The notes beneath the pieces are model-generated. The model saw only the letters and a program-made list of their open reading frames with translations. It was not told where the DNA came from and did not search any database. The translations under genes were made by a program, and so were the position numbers. A DNA stretch of 64,000 nucleotides from Bacteroidaceae bacterium (GTDB taxonomy: Bacteria > Bacteroidota > Bacteroidia > Bacteroidales > Bacteroidaceae): positions 41,380 to 105,379 of the forward strand of contig JAGCDQ010000005.1 of the NCBI GenBank assembly GCA_017651245.1, given 5' to 3'. Each line of letters starts with the position of its first letter. Within the stretch, counting starts at the first letter, position 1. This document shows, in pieces, positions 26,997 through 36,187 of the stretch.

Positions 26997-28037
26997 ATGA
27001 AGATTTTAGTGACAGGAGCCAGCGGTTTCATCGGCAGTTTCCTTTGTGAAGAAGGGTTGAAACGAGGGATGGAAACATGGGCAGGCATGAGGGAACGCTC
27101 AAGCCGCCGATGGTTGCAGCACGAGAAACTGAACTTTGCCTTTCTCGACATGACCCATGAGGAGAAGCTTCGCAAGCAACTCACCACGTATCAGGAAAAG
27201 GTGGGCAAATGGGATGTCATCATCCATGCGGCAGGGGCAACGAAATGCTTGAAACGTGAGGATTTCGACCTGCACAACTTCCAATGCACGAAGAATCTGG
27301 TGAACACGCTGGAGGCGTTGGACATGCTGCCCGAGCAGTTCCTGTATGTAAGCAGCCTGAGCGTGTTAGGTCCTATCCGTGAGGAACAGAACGCTGACGG
27401 CACCTACAACAACATGCTTGCATCGGACACTCCAGAACCCAACACGGCATACGGAGAAAGCAAGGTGAAGAGCGAAGCCTTCCTGGCTGAGAAGCGCATC
27501 AAGACGAACGGCCAGTTCCATTACACCATCTTCCGTCCGACAGGGGTTTACGGTCCCCGTGAAAAGGACTACTTCATGATGGCAAAGAGCATCAAGCAAC
27601 ATATCGACTTTGCCGTGGGGTATAAGAAACAGGTCATCACCTTCGTGTATGTGCGTGATTTGGTGAATGCCATCTTTGCAGCCATCGGGAAGAACGAGGT
27701 GGCAAACGGAAAGGCATATTTCGTCAGCGATGGTTGCAACTACGACAGCCGTGCCTTCAGCGACCTCATCCAAAAGGAATTAGGGGTGAAGAACGTGTTG
27801 CACATCAAGGCTCCGTTATGGTTGCTGAAAGGCATCTCGACGGTGGCAGAGGGATTCTCAAAGCTGACCAAGAAGCCCAGCACCTTGAATGGGGACAAAT
27901 ATCGCATCATGTGTCAACGCAACTGGCAATGCGACATCACACCCTTGAAGGAAGACCTCGGCTTCGTGCCCGAATGGCAGCTGGAACGAGGGGTGAAGGA
28001 GTGCATGAATTGGTACAAAGAAAACAAATGGATTTGA
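26997..28037 (+). CDS. NAD(P)-dependent epimerase/dehydratase (extended SDR)
   Basis: The 346-residue protein has the nucleotide-binding TGASGFIG (6-13) and the catalytic Y152-x-x-x-K156 in AYGESKVKSE, so it is an extended short-chain dehydrogenase. FRPTGVYGPREKDY is typical of the epimerase branch. Substrates of this branch are nucleotide sugars, steroids or long-chain lipid intermediates. The gene ends 1 nt before the PAP2 gene, so the two are tightly coupled and probably serve one pathway. A lipid pathway is inferred from that neighbour and is not visible in the enzyme itself. Confidence 0.88.
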   Translation: MKILVTGASGFIGSFLCEEGLKRGMETWAGMRERSSRRWLQHEKLNFAFLDMTHEEKLRKQLTTYQEKVGKWDVIIHAAGATKCLKREDFDLHNFQCTKNLVNTLEALDMLPEQFLYVSSLSVLGPIREEQNADGTYNNMLASDTPEPNTAYGESKVKSEAFLAEKRIKTNGQFHYTIFRPTGVYGPREKDYFMMAKSIKQHIDFAVGYKKQVITFVYVRDLVNAIFAAIGKNEVANGKAYFVSDGCNYDSRAFSDLIQKELGVKNVLHIKAPLWLLKGISTVAEGFSKLTKKPSTLNGDKYRIMCQRNWQCDITPLKEDLGFVPEWQLERGVKECMNWYKENKWI

Positions 28038-28038
28038 T

Positions 28039-28995
28039 ATGACATTCAAAGAATATTTCAAGAGAAACTATGAGAAAGGGCTGTGGAGCATGGAAAGCCT
28101 CACGCTGATTTACATGCTGTTCACCACTGTCCTCATCGGCATTTACTGGAACGACTTAGCGGCTCCGATGGACATGATTTTCACCCGCATCATGATGCTT
28201 GCAGCCATCGGGTTCCTGTATGGCATCTACCGTTTGTATCCTTGCCGTGCCTTGCGCATCTTGCGTGTCGTTCCTCCCCTGCTCGGCTTGATCTCTTGGT
28301 ACCCAGAGACTTACGATTTCTGCTCACAGCTACCCTATCTCGACCACGTCTTTGCAGGCATCGACCAGACTTTGTTTGGCTGCCAGCCTGCCTTGGTATT
28401 CAACACCATCCTGAGCAGCACCTTCTGGAGCGAGGCCTTCAACATGGGCTACTATGCCTATTACTATATGATGGGCGCCACCCTCATCTTCTACTTGCTG
28501 TGCCGCTATCCAGAGGCAGACAAGGCAGGATTTGTGTTCCTTGCTTCCTTCTTCCTCTTCTACCTGATTTATGAGTTCCTGCCTGTGGCAGGTCCCCAAT
28601 TCTATTTCAAGGCAGTGGGTGTGGAAGCCGCTGACAAAGGCGATTTCCCTGCATTAGGCTATTATTTCCGAACGCACACGGAGATGCTGATGCCTGAGGT
28701 CAAAGGCATTTTCAGTCAACTCGTGTTAGGAGCACAGGAAATTGGTGAACGTCCTACAGCCGCTTTCCCCAGCAGTCATGTGGGCATGAGCACCGTGACA
28801 ATGCTGTTGGCGTGGAAAACCCACAACAAGTGGCTCTTCTGGATCATGATACCGTTCTACCTGCTGCTGTGCTGCGGAACCGTGTATATCCAGGCGCATT
28901 ACCTCATCGACTCCATCTGCGGATTCTTCACCGCCATCCTGTTCTTTGCGCTGACCAGCTGGCTCTACAACCTGCTCCATCCCAGCAAATTGTAA
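28039..28995 (+). CDS. PAP2-superfamily membrane enzyme, AUR1-like
   Basis: The 318-residue integral membrane protein has about six to eight hydrophobic segments. PAP2 motifs are FPSSHVG (243-249, His247) and HYLID (His287, Asp291); LPVAGPQFYF precedes them. This arrangement resembles the AUR1/inositol-phosphorylceramide-synthase-like branch more than classic undecaprenyl-diphosphate phosphatases. Prevotella and Bacteroides make sphingolipids, so a phospho-head-group transfer role is plausible but unproven; a lipid phosphatase is the main alternative. Its stop codon lies inside a dispersed repeat word (28988 onwards). Confidence 0.8.
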   Translation: MTFKEYFKRNYEKGLWSMESLTLIYMLFTTVLIGIYWNDLAAPMDMIFTRIMMLAAIGFLYGIYRLYPCRALRILRVVPPLLGLISWYPETYDFCSQLPYLDHVFAGIDQTLFGCQPALVFNTILSSTFWSEAFNMGYYAYYYMMGATLIFYLLCRYPEADKAGFVFLASFFLFYLIYEFLPVAGPQFYFKAVGVEAADKGDFPALGYYFRTHTEMLMPEVKGIFSQLVLGAQEIGERPTAAFPSSHVGMSTVTMLLAWKTHNKWLFWIMIPFYLLLCCGTVYIQAHYLIDSICGFFTAILFFALTSWLYNLLHPSKL

Positions 28996-29013
28996 ATCGT
29001 CAAATTGTAACTC
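28988..29013 (+). repeat. AATTGTAAATCGTCAAAT word at the PAP2 stop codon
   Basis: The word provides the last codon and TAA of the PAP2 gene and fills the gap before the radical SAM gene. It matches the minus strand of 12579-12604 in the GSCFA gene. Confidence 0.85.
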
Positions 29014-29018
29014 ATACG

Positions 29019-29792
29019 ATGACTATCATTTATCCATCCCCCATATTTGGTCCGATTCATAGCCGCCGTCTTGGCGTATCGCTGGGCATCAACCTCTTGC
29101 CAGGCGATGGCAAGTGCTGCTCGTTCGACTGCATCTATTGCGAGTGTGGTTTCAATGGTGACTTTGTGCCGAAGCAGAAGATGCCCACCCGTGAGGCGGT
29201 ACGCGAAGCCCTTGAGAATCAGCTCATCAAGATGCAGAAAGAAGGTCCTGCGCCTGATGTGCTGACCTTTGCTGGCAATGGTGAACCGACCCTCCATCCC
29301 CATTTTCCTGAAATCATCGAGGACACGATTGCCTTACGCAACCAATATTTCCCCAATGCCAAGGTGAGTGTGCTGACCAACGCAACCCAGATTCTTCGCC
29401 AACCCGTGTTCGATGCTCTCTGCAAGGTAGATAACAACATCTGCAAGCTCGACACCATCTCCGCCGACTATATCCAGCATATTGACCGACCTAACGGCAA
29501 TTACGATGTGCAGATAATCATCGAGAAACTGAAAGAATTTGGTAATCGTTGCATCATCCAGACGATGTTCATGAAGGGTGAGCATGAAGGGAAATCAGCA
29601 GACAACACGAGCGAGGCGTTTGTGCAACCTTGGCTCGACACCGTCAAAGCTATCCAACCCAGCAAGGTGATGATCTACACGATTGACCGTGAAACTCCTG
29701 CTCACGGGTTAAAGAAGGCGTCGCCAGAAGTGCTGGACAAAATTGGGGAACGAGTGCGTGAACTCGGCATTGAGTGTTCTGTGGCTTATTAG
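29019..29792 (+). CDS. Radical SAM protein
   Basis: The 257-residue product carries the iron-sulfur motif C34-x3-C38-x2-C41 in CCSFDCIYCECG, and GNGEPTLHPHF, a typical second radical SAM motif. It resembles the COG0731-type Fe-S oxidoreductases of unknown substrate. The ATG at 29019 gives MTIIYPSPIFGPIHSRRLG; the open frame extends upstream into the PAP2 gene without homology. It lies 23 nt after PAP2 and precedes the sirtuin gene. Confidence 0.88.
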   Translation: MTIIYPSPIFGPIHSRRLGVSLGINLLPGDGKCCSFDCIYCECGFNGDFVPKQKMPTREAVREALENQLIKMQKEGPAPDVLTFAGNGEPTLHPHFPEIIEDTIALRNQYFPNAKVSVLTNATQILRQPVFDALCKVDNNICKLDTISADYIQHIDRPNGNYDVQIIIEKLKEFGNRCIIQTMFMKGEHEGKSADNTSEAFVQPWLDTVKAIQPSKVMIYTIDRETPAHGLKKASPEVLDKIGERVRELGIECSVAY

Positions 29793-29835
29793 TTGAGAGT
29801 TTAAGAGTAAAGTTAAGGTTATCGTTAAGGTTAAA
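29793..29835 (+). repeat. TTGAGAGTTTAAGAG and TTAAGGTTATCGTTAAGG words between two genes
   Basis: The first word starts right after the TAG at 29790-29792. The second (about 29813-29834) ends 4 nt before the sirtuin ATG. Both recur elsewhere (12347, 37230; 59644, and in prmC). Confidence 0.85.
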
Positions 29836-29838
29836 AAT

Positions 29839-30534
29839 ATGAAGAACTTAGTATTCCTTACAGGTGCAGGGATGTCGGCCGAAAGCGGCATCAGCACTTT
29901 CCGTGATAGCGGCGGTCTCTGGGAACAGTATCCCGTGGAGGCTGTGGCAAGTATTCAAGGTTATGAACGTGACCCCGAACTGGTACAAAAGTTCTACAAC
30001 GAGCGTCGCCAGCAGCTGAGCAGCGTCGTGCCGAATGAGGGGCACAAACTGGTGGCAAGCCTCGAAGACAAATTCAACGTGACCGTCATCACACAAAATG
30101 TGGACGACCTGCATGAACGTGCTGGTTCTCACAATATTATCCATTTGCATGGCGAACTGATGAAAGCCACATCTTCACGCAATCCAAACGACCCCAACTG
30201 CATCATCACCCTACCAGAAGACAACCCTATAATTAAAATGGGCGACAAGGCGAAAGATGGCAGTCAATTGCGTCCCTTCATTGTGTGGTTTGGTGAAAGC
30301 GTGCCCATGATTGAGCCAGCCATTGAGAAGGTGAGCAAGGCGGACATCCTCGTGGTCATTGGCACTTCCCTCAACGTATATCCCGCAGCGGGTTTGCTGA
30401 ATTTTGCCAACGAGCACTGCAAGATTTACCTCATTGACCCCAAACCCGTTCCTTACAATCCCAATCTTGGCATTCGCCACATTATGAAGGGTGCCAGCGA
30501 AGGGATGAAAGAACTGTGTGAGATGTTACAATAG
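29839..30534 (+). CDS. cobB: Sirtuin-type NAD-dependent deacylase lacking the zinc cysteines
   Basis: Sirtuins remove acyl groups from lysines using NAD. The 231-residue protein has GAGMSAESGISTFRD (9-23), TQNVDDLH (85-92), the catalytic His104 in HLHG, and RPFIVWFGE. Y53 and R56 in KFYNERRQQ match the Tyr/Arg pair that favours succinyl- and malonyl-lysine in class III sirtuins. The small zinc-binding module normally has four cysteines in two CxxC pairs; here the region after HLHG has only one cysteine (C121), so zinc is probably absent. Confidence 0.93.
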   Translation: MKNLVFLTGAGMSAESGISTFRDSGGLWEQYPVEAVASIQGYERDPELVQKFYNERRQQLSSVVPNEGHKLVASLEDKFNVTVITQNVDDLHERAGSHNIIHLHGELMKATSSRNPNDPNCIITLPEDNPIIKMGDKAKDGSQLRPFIVWFGESVPMIEPAIEKVSKADILVVIGTSLNVYPAAGLLNFANEHCKIYLIDPKPVPYNPNLGIRHIMKGASEGMKELCEMLQ

Positions 30535-30640
30535 CCTATTTTTCACTTTTCATTTCTCACTTTTCACTTAATTAATCTTTAATATAGCATAAAATCCGTT
30601 AAAATAGGGCTTAACGCTTCGTCAATGCAAAAAATGTTCG

Positions 30641-30648
30641 TAATTTTG
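30641..30648 (+). promoter_or_regulatory. Promoter -7 element of the lipoprotein gene
   Basis: TAATTTTG lies 31 nt before the ATG at 30680 and supports that start over the TTG at 30656, which would sit at the transcription start. Confidence 0.55.
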
Positions 30649-30679
30649 CATCGTTTTGTATATTGGCTTATTGCGAACA

Positions 30680-32032
30680 ATGATGAAAATAGATAAAAAG
30701 TATACGTTCCAAAGCATGGCTGTGCTGATGATGACAGTGTTGGTACTTGCGTCATGCATGGGAAGCGATGATATTGTAACTACACCCGAGTGTGCCATTA
30801 CTGGCTTCACGGTCAACAACATCACTTGCGATGTCAAAACCAAGAAGTACGACCAAAATGGTAACGCTATAGACACCCTTGTCTCCCGTACGATGTACGG
30901 CAGTCAGATATTCTTTAATATTGACCAACTAAACGGCTACATCCACACCGTCGATTCATTACCCAATTGGGTGGATTTGACGAAAGTGGTTCCAACCGTC
31001 TATTCCCAAGGAAATGTCTATTACAAACTGGAAGAGGATGATGAGCTGTATTATCCATTGGTTTCCGGTTCGACAATTATTGACTTTAATAAGACCGTCG
31101 AGATGCTTTGCGAATCCACCGACGGACTTTCCAAACGAATCTACAAAGTGGACATATACAAGCATGTGGGTAATACCGATACATTGGAATGGAAGTCCAC
31201 TACTTCAAATCTTACCATCGTAGGACCTAACAAAGCGTTCTATGTGGATGGTAAAGTCTTTGTTTTTGCTCAGAACGACAGCCACAACTCAGTAGTTACT
31301 TTTGCAGAGGCCGACGATGCCGCCATTTGGAGTACCCCTGTCACCATCCCTGTAGATGACGGCTCCATTGTGCTGTTTGGCAACGACTTTTATGGTTTGG
31401 GAAGTGATGGATACATTTATCGTTCCACCCTTGAGGAGCAGGCAGCCACCTGGGCCAAAGCATCCGATCTGCATGTAGAACGTCTGTTGGCAGCCGATGC
31501 ATATTACCTCTACGCCTACAACGGCACCTCTATCATCAGCACCTCCGACCTCAATACATGGACTGAGGAAGAGTCGAATGATTTGGAGATGTTACCCGAA
31601 ACCTCTCTCAACTCATTGACCTACCCTTCAAGCACCAATAAAAACCTACAAATCGTGGTGATGACTGGTCTTTCAAGCCAAAACATCAAAAACGGGGTGA
31701 CTTGGTACAAGACCTCCACATTGGACACAAGCACAAACCAGTCATGGGCTTACGTGAAAGTGACACCAGATAATGCCTACGGAATACCTCATTTTGAGTT
31801 TCCCAGCGTAACCTACTACAACGGAGCTCTATATGCCATTGGGGTGGAAGAAGATGCTTATACCAAACTATACCGTTCAGACGACAACGGCATTACATGG
31901 CATCAGCAGGAAAAATACCCTGTACCCGAAGACCTCAAACCAGTCAACGGGGTGGCGAGCATCGTCGCTGTTAATCAGAAAATATGGATCATCCAGGAAA
32001 ACGGTAAGGTATGGCAAGGTTCTATACAATAA
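30680..32032 (+). CDS. Surface lipoprotein with propeller-like repeats (probable DUF6242)
   Basis: From the ATG at 30680 the product has 450 residues: a signal peptide ending in the lipobox VLASC (Cys about residue 26), a ~120-residue beta-sandwich (ITGFTVNNITCDV), then about 300 residues with sialidase-like repeats such as RSDDNGITWHQQ and STSDLNTWTEE. This pattern fits DUF6242 lipoproteins of Bacteroidales; I am moderately sure of the number. Function is unknown. Its 3' end overlaps the next gene by 22 bp. Confidence 0.8.
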   Translation: MMKIDKKYTFQSMAVLMMTVLVLASCMGSDDIVTTPECAITGFTVNNITCDVKTKKYDQNGNAIDTLVSRTMYGSQIFFNIDQLNGYIHTVDSLPNWVDLTKVVPTVYSQGNVYYKLEEDDELYYPLVSGSTIIDFNKTVEMLCESTDGLSKRIYKVDIYKHVGNTDTLEWKSTTSNLTIVGPNKAFYVDGKVFVFAQNDSHNSVVTFAEADDAAIWSTPVTIPVDDGSIVLFGNDFYGLGSDGYIYRSTLEEQAATWAKASDLHVERLLAADAYYLYAYNGTSIISTSDLNTWTEEESNDLEMLPETSLNSLTYPSSTNKNLQIVVMTGLSSQNIKNGVTWYKTSTLDTSTNQSWAYVKVTPDNAYGIPHFEFPSVTYYNGALYAIGVEEDAYTKLYRSDDNGITWHQQEKYPVPEDLKPVNGVASIVAVNQKIWIIQENGKVWQGSIQ

Positions 32033-32673
32033 TCGCAACCATTCTCTTCGCCGTAAGCGTTCAGGCGCAGGAACTAGAATACGCATTGGAACTCGGTGCG
32101 ATGGGAGGTCTTAGTTTCTACACTGGTGATGGCAATCTCAATGGTTTCTACAAGAACGTGACGATGGCAGGCGGACTGATGGGGCGATACAATATCAACC
32201 CACGTATGGCACTGAAATTCGACCTCGGTTATGGAAGTGTGAAAGGCGATGCCAGCAAGGGAAAGAACAAATTTCCAGCCAAGAATGGACAGACATGGAA
32301 CTTCAACAACTCGCTGGTCGATTTGGGTTGTCAATACGAACTGAACTTCTGGGGCTACGGCACCGGAACAGGATACAAGGGGCACAAGCGATTCACGCCC
32401 TATATTCAAATGGGACTCGGATTCACCGTCTGCAACAAGGAACTGACCATGAACATTCCCGTGGGTTTTGGTGTGAAATACAAATTCAGGCCTCGCTGGA
32501 ATGTAGGACTTGATTGGTCCATGAGATTCTCTATGAGTGACAAATTGGACGGCATCGAAGATCCCTACAAAGTCAAGAGCGGTTTTCTGAAGAACAAGGA
32601 CAGTTACTCATGGACAATGGTGTACATCTCCTACGACCTCTGCCCGAAATATCGCAAGTGTACCAATGACTAA
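32011..32673 (+). CDS. Small outer-membrane beta-barrel protein
   Basis: The 220-residue product has a signal peptide (1-~19, ending VQA). Alternating strands with glycine and aromatic girdles follow (LGAMGGLSFYTGDGN, MALKFDLGYGSVKG, GFGVKYKFRPRWNVGLDW), consistent with an eight-stranded barrel. The start lies inside the preceding lipoprotein gene (22-bp overlap), so the two are translationally coupled and may form a surface pair. Specific function unknown. Confidence 0.8.
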   Translation: MARFYTIIATILFAVSVQAQELEYALELGAMGGLSFYTGDGNLNGFYKNVTMAGGLMGRYNINPRMALKFDLGYGSVKGDASKGKNKFPAKNGQTWNFNNSLVDLGCQYELNFWGYGTGTGYKGHKRFTPYIQMGLGFTVCNKELTMNIPVGFGVKYKFRPRWNVGLDWSMRFSMSDKLDGIEDPYKVKSGFLKNKDSYSWTMVYISYDLCPKYRKCTND

Positions 32674-32718
32674 AACAAAAGTACAGACAAAACTATAGTG
32701 CTTAAAGAACTCAAGAAT

Positions 32719-33459
32719 ATGTATAAAGAACAAATAGATATGACACGACTGCCCCACCATATAGCCATCATTATGGACGGCAATGGACGTTGGGCGCAGG
32801 CTCAAGGCAAAGAACGCACCTATGGTCACCAAGAAGGGGCTGAACGTGTGCATGACATCATGACAGCTGCCACAAAACTCGGCATCGACTATTTGACTCT
32901 TTATACATTCTCCACTGAAAACTGGAACCGTCCAGAAGCAGAAGTTTCTGCCCTGATGGCATTGTTGCTCAAGCATCTGGAGGAAGAGCTCTTCATGAAG
33001 AACAATGCTCGATTCCGTGTGATTGGAGACACAAAGCGTTTGCCAAAGGTGGTGCAGGATGCCTGCCAGCAGATGGAGGAACGCACTCAAAAAAATACGG
33101 GAACCTGTCTGGTGTTGGCATTGAGTTACTCCTCTAAATGGGAGATCACACATGCCGTTCAGCAGATTGCACAAGAAGTGAAGGATGGGAAACTGGCTGT
33201 TGATGCAATTAATGAAGAGACCATCAGCCAGCACCTTGCCACTCACTTCATGCCCGACCCCGAACTGATGATCCGCACTGGTGGCGAAGAACGTCTGAGC
33301 AACTACCTGCTCTGGCAATGCGCCTACTCCGAATTCTACTTCACCAATGTCTATTGGCCAGATTTCACGGAAGAAGAGTTCCATAAGGCCATTGTGGATT
33401 ACCAAAACCGTCAACGGCGTTTTGGCAAGACTGGTGAACAAGTGACTGAGAACAAATAA
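32719..33459 (+). CDS. uppS: Isoprenyl (undecaprenyl diphosphate) transferase
   Basis: UppS condenses isopentenyl diphosphate onto farnesyl diphosphate to make the C55 lipid carrier for peptidoglycan and glycans. The protein (246 residues from the ATG at 32719; a GTG at 32698 is also possible) shows [13 protein letters not shown] with the catalytic Asp, [10 protein letters not shown], and [16 protein letters not shown]. It heads the envelope cluster uppS-bamA-ompH-murI, whose order is typical of Bacteroidota. Confidence 0.96.
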   Translation: MYKEQIDMTRLPHHIAIIMDGNGRWAQAQGKERTYGHQEGAERVHDIMTAATKLGIDYLTLYTFSTENWNRPEAEVSALMALLLKHLEEELFMKNNARFRVIGDTKRLPKVVQDACQQMEERTQKNTGTCLVLALSYSSKWEITHAVQQIAQEVKDGKLAVDAINEETISQHLATHFMPDPELMIRTGGEERLSNYLLWQCAYSEFYFTNVYWPDFTEEEFHKAIVDYQNRQRRFGKTGEQVTENK

Positions 33460-33482
33460 ACGATATACATATTATAATATAC

Positions 33483-36116
33483 ATGAGGATTTTAAGATTC
33501 ATCATACTCACATCCGTTTTTCTCCTATCTTCATTTGTGACTCTCAAGGCACAAGTGCAGACAGAGCCGAACATTGTGTACGGTCAAGAGAAGAAATACG
33601 AGATTGGAGGAATCGCTGTTGAAGGTGCCACCAATTACGACGACTACATACTCATCGGACTTTCAGGACTCACCGTCGGCGAGATGGTTTCTGTGCCTGG
33701 CGAAGAAATCACAAACGCTATCAAAAGATACTGGAAGCAAGGACTCTTCTCGTCAGTGAAAATAGAGGCTGACAGCATTGTGGACGACAAGGTTTATCTG
33801 AAAATCAATCTTATGATGCGTCCACGTGTATCGCAAGTCAACATCAATGGTGTGAGGAAGTCGGAACACGATGATTTGCAGGAGAAGATGGGTATCGTGA
33901 AAGGTAATCAGTTGACGCCCAACATGGTGGATAAAGCCAAGATTATCATCAAGAGATACTTTGACGAGAAAGGTTTCAAGAATGCAGAGGTAAATATCCT
34001 ACAGCATGATGACCTCACACAGCAAGGACAACTCATCGTTGATGTCAATATTGATAAGAAAGAGAAGGTAAAGGTCAATAAAATCCATATTGCTGGAAAT
34101 GAACACCTTGCCACTAAGAAATTTCACGGAGGATTTTTTTCGGGAGGTCTTTTGAAAAAGACCAACGAGAAAGGCTTTAAAAGTCTCTTGAAGGCCAAGA
34201 AGTTTGTTGCCGAGAAATTTGAAGAGGACAAGGAACGTGTAGTTGAGAAATATAACGAACTTGGTTACCGAGATGCCTATATTGACGCAGACAGCGTGGT
34301 CAATGTAGGTGAGAACCTTGTGGATGTGTACCTCCACATTGACGAGGGACAAAAATATTATGTGCGTAACATCAGTTGGGTGGGAAACACCCTCTATAGC
34401 ACAGAAAACCTCAACAAAACCCTACAGATGAAACATGGTGACGTGTATAACACAAAGCACATCCGCAAACGCCTGATAGAAGATGAGGGATCCGTAACAA
34501 ATAGTTATTTCAACCAAGGCTATGTGTTCAATCAGGTTAACAGTGTTGAGGTAGATGTGGACGGTGATTCTATTGACCTTGAAATCCGCATATCCGAGGG
34601 TATCCAAAGCACCATCAACAAGATAAAGATTTTTGGCAACACCCGTGTATATGAGGAGGTGGTGCGTCGTGAGTTCATGCTGAAGCCTGGTGACCTCTTC
34701 AATATGGATGCTTTCAAGCAGACTTACATGGAAATCGCACAGATGGGGCATTTCGACCCAGAGGCGATGGATCCTAACAAATGGATTCAACCTGACCCAA
34801 TCAACGGAACTGTTGACCTTGACGTGGAATTGACTCCCAAGGCCAGTGATCAGATTGAGTTCTCATTGGGATGGGGCCAAACTGGTGTCATTGGAAAAGT
34901 GGGATTGAAGTTCACTAACTTCTCCATGCGCAATCTTTTTGGTAAAAACCGACTCCATCGTGGTCTGTTCCCACAAGGTGACGCACAGGAGTTGGAACTC
35001 AGTGCCTCTACCAACGGTTCTTACTATCAGTCATACAGCATCTCGTTCCTCGATCCCTGGTTTGGTCGCAAACGTCCTAACCAACTTTCTATCGGTGCCT
35101 TCTTCTCTCGCCAGACAGACATCAGTAGCAGTTACTATAACAGTAGTTATTACAACAACTACTACAATATGTTGTATGGCTACGGCAACTACAACAGCAA
35201 TTACTACAACAACTACTCCAATTATTACGACCCCGACAAATACATCGAGTTGTTTGGTGTCAACATCGGCTTCGGAAAACGCCTCTCATGGCCAGACAAC
35301 AACTTCCGATTCAATGCATCGCTCGGTTACACCCGCTATATGATGAAGAACTGGGAATACTTTATCATTCAGAATGGTCATTGTAACAATATCAACCTCA
35401 CACTCAGTCTGTCACGTTCCATGCTTGACAGCGGATTGTTCCCACGTTCTGGTTCACAGATTAGCGCATCTGTGTCTTTCACACCACCTTATTCGCTGTG
35501 GGACGGGGTTGACTATGAACATATGGCCACGAACTACCGTGATGCCAACTACCAGAGCGACATGAGCCGCAAGTACAAATGGATTGAGTATCACAAATGG
35601 AAGTTCAACTCCAGATTCTTCACACCGTTGAGCAGCGCCCAAAAATGCTTTGTGCTGATGACACGTTTCGACTTCGGTTTGCTCGGTCAATACAGCAAAT
35701 ACAAGAAGTCACCATTCGAGACTTTCTATGTGGGTGGTGACGGTATGTCTGGATACTCCTCCACATACTACTCTGAGACTATCGGTCTGCGTGGTTACGA
35801 CAATGGTGCCCTCACACAGGGATACAACTACGGCTATGCTTACGACCGTATGACCCTCGAGCTCCGTTACCCACTCATGCTACAAGGTTCTACCAACATC
35901 TATGCGTTAGCATTTGCAGAAGCTGGTAATGCGTGGACAGAGATGAAAAAGTTCAACCCCTTTGACATGAAACGTTCGGCAGGTATAGGTGTACGCCTCT
36001 TCCTCCCGATGGTAGGTCTAATGGGTATCGACTGGGCATACGGATTTGACAACATCAATGGTTCGAAGAGTTATAGCGGAAGCCAGTTCCACTTCGTCCT
36101 CGGACAAGAGTTCTAA
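33483..36116 (+). CDS. bamA: Outer-membrane protein assembly factor BamA
   Basis: BamA inserts beta-barrel proteins into the outer membrane. The 877-residue protein has a signal peptide (1-~23), POTRA repeats over about residues 35-450 (for example ISEGIQSTINKIKIFGNTRV) and a C-terminal barrel. The barrel has SIGAFFSRQTD, GLRGYDNGALTQGYNYG (the conserved lid-lock type loop) and the terminal QFHFVLGQEF. An unusual insertion at about residues 547-584 is made almost only of Tyr, Asn and Ser. It lies 23 nt after uppS and 71 nt before three ompH genes for periplasmic chaperones. Confidence 0.95.
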   Translation: MRILRFIILTSVFLLSSFVTLKAQVQTEPNIVYGQEKKYEIGGIAVEGATNYDDYILIGLSGLTVGEMVSVPGEEITNAIKRYWKQGLFSSVKIEADSIVDDKVYLKINLMMRPRVSQVNINGVRKSEHDDLQEKMGIVKGNQLTPNMVDKAKIIIKRYFDEKGFKNAEVNILQHDDLTQQGQLIVDVNIDKKEKVKVNKIHIAGNEHLATKKFHGGFFSGGLLKKTNEKGFKSLLKAKKFVAEKFEEDKERVVEKYNELGYRDAYIDADSVVNVGENLVDVYLHIDEGQKYYVRNISWVGNTLYSTENLNKTLQMKHGDVYNTKHIRKRLIEDEGSVTNSYFNQGYVFNQVNSVEVDVDGDSIDLEIRISEGIQSTINKIKIFGNTRVYEEVVRREFMLKPGDLFNMDAFKQTYMEIAQMGHFDPEAMDPNKWIQPDPINGTVDLDVELTPKASDQIEFSLGWGQTGVIGKVGLKFTNFSMRNLFGKNRLHRGLFPQGDAQELELSASTNGSYYQSYSISFLDPWFGRKRPNQLSIGAFFSRQTDISSSYYNSSYYNNYYNMLYGYGNYNSNYYNNYSNYYDPDKYIELFGVNIGFGKRLSWPDNNFRFNASLGYTRYMMKNWEYFIIQNGHCNNINLTLSLSRSMLDSGLFPRSGSQISASVSFTPPYSLWDGVDYEHMATNYRDANYQSDMSRKYKWIEYHKWKFNSRFFTPLSSAQKCFVLMTRFDFGLLGQYSKYKKSPFETFYVGGDGMSGYSSTYYSETIGLRGYDNGALTQGYNYGYAYDRMTLELRYPLMLQGSTNIYALAFAEAGNAWTEMKKFNPFDMKRSAGIGVRLFLPMVGLMGIDWAYGFDNINGSKSYSGSQFHFVLGQEF

Positions 36117-36187
36117 TCAATCCACGAGCGGAGCAACCCCATACACCTATTAAGCCCACAATAAAAAACAAATAATAGAATAACAAA

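Noticed and set aside
30656-30679. TTG start for the lipoprotein gene
   Set aside because: It coincides with the likely transcription start, and the ATG at 30680 gives a normal lipoprotein signal.
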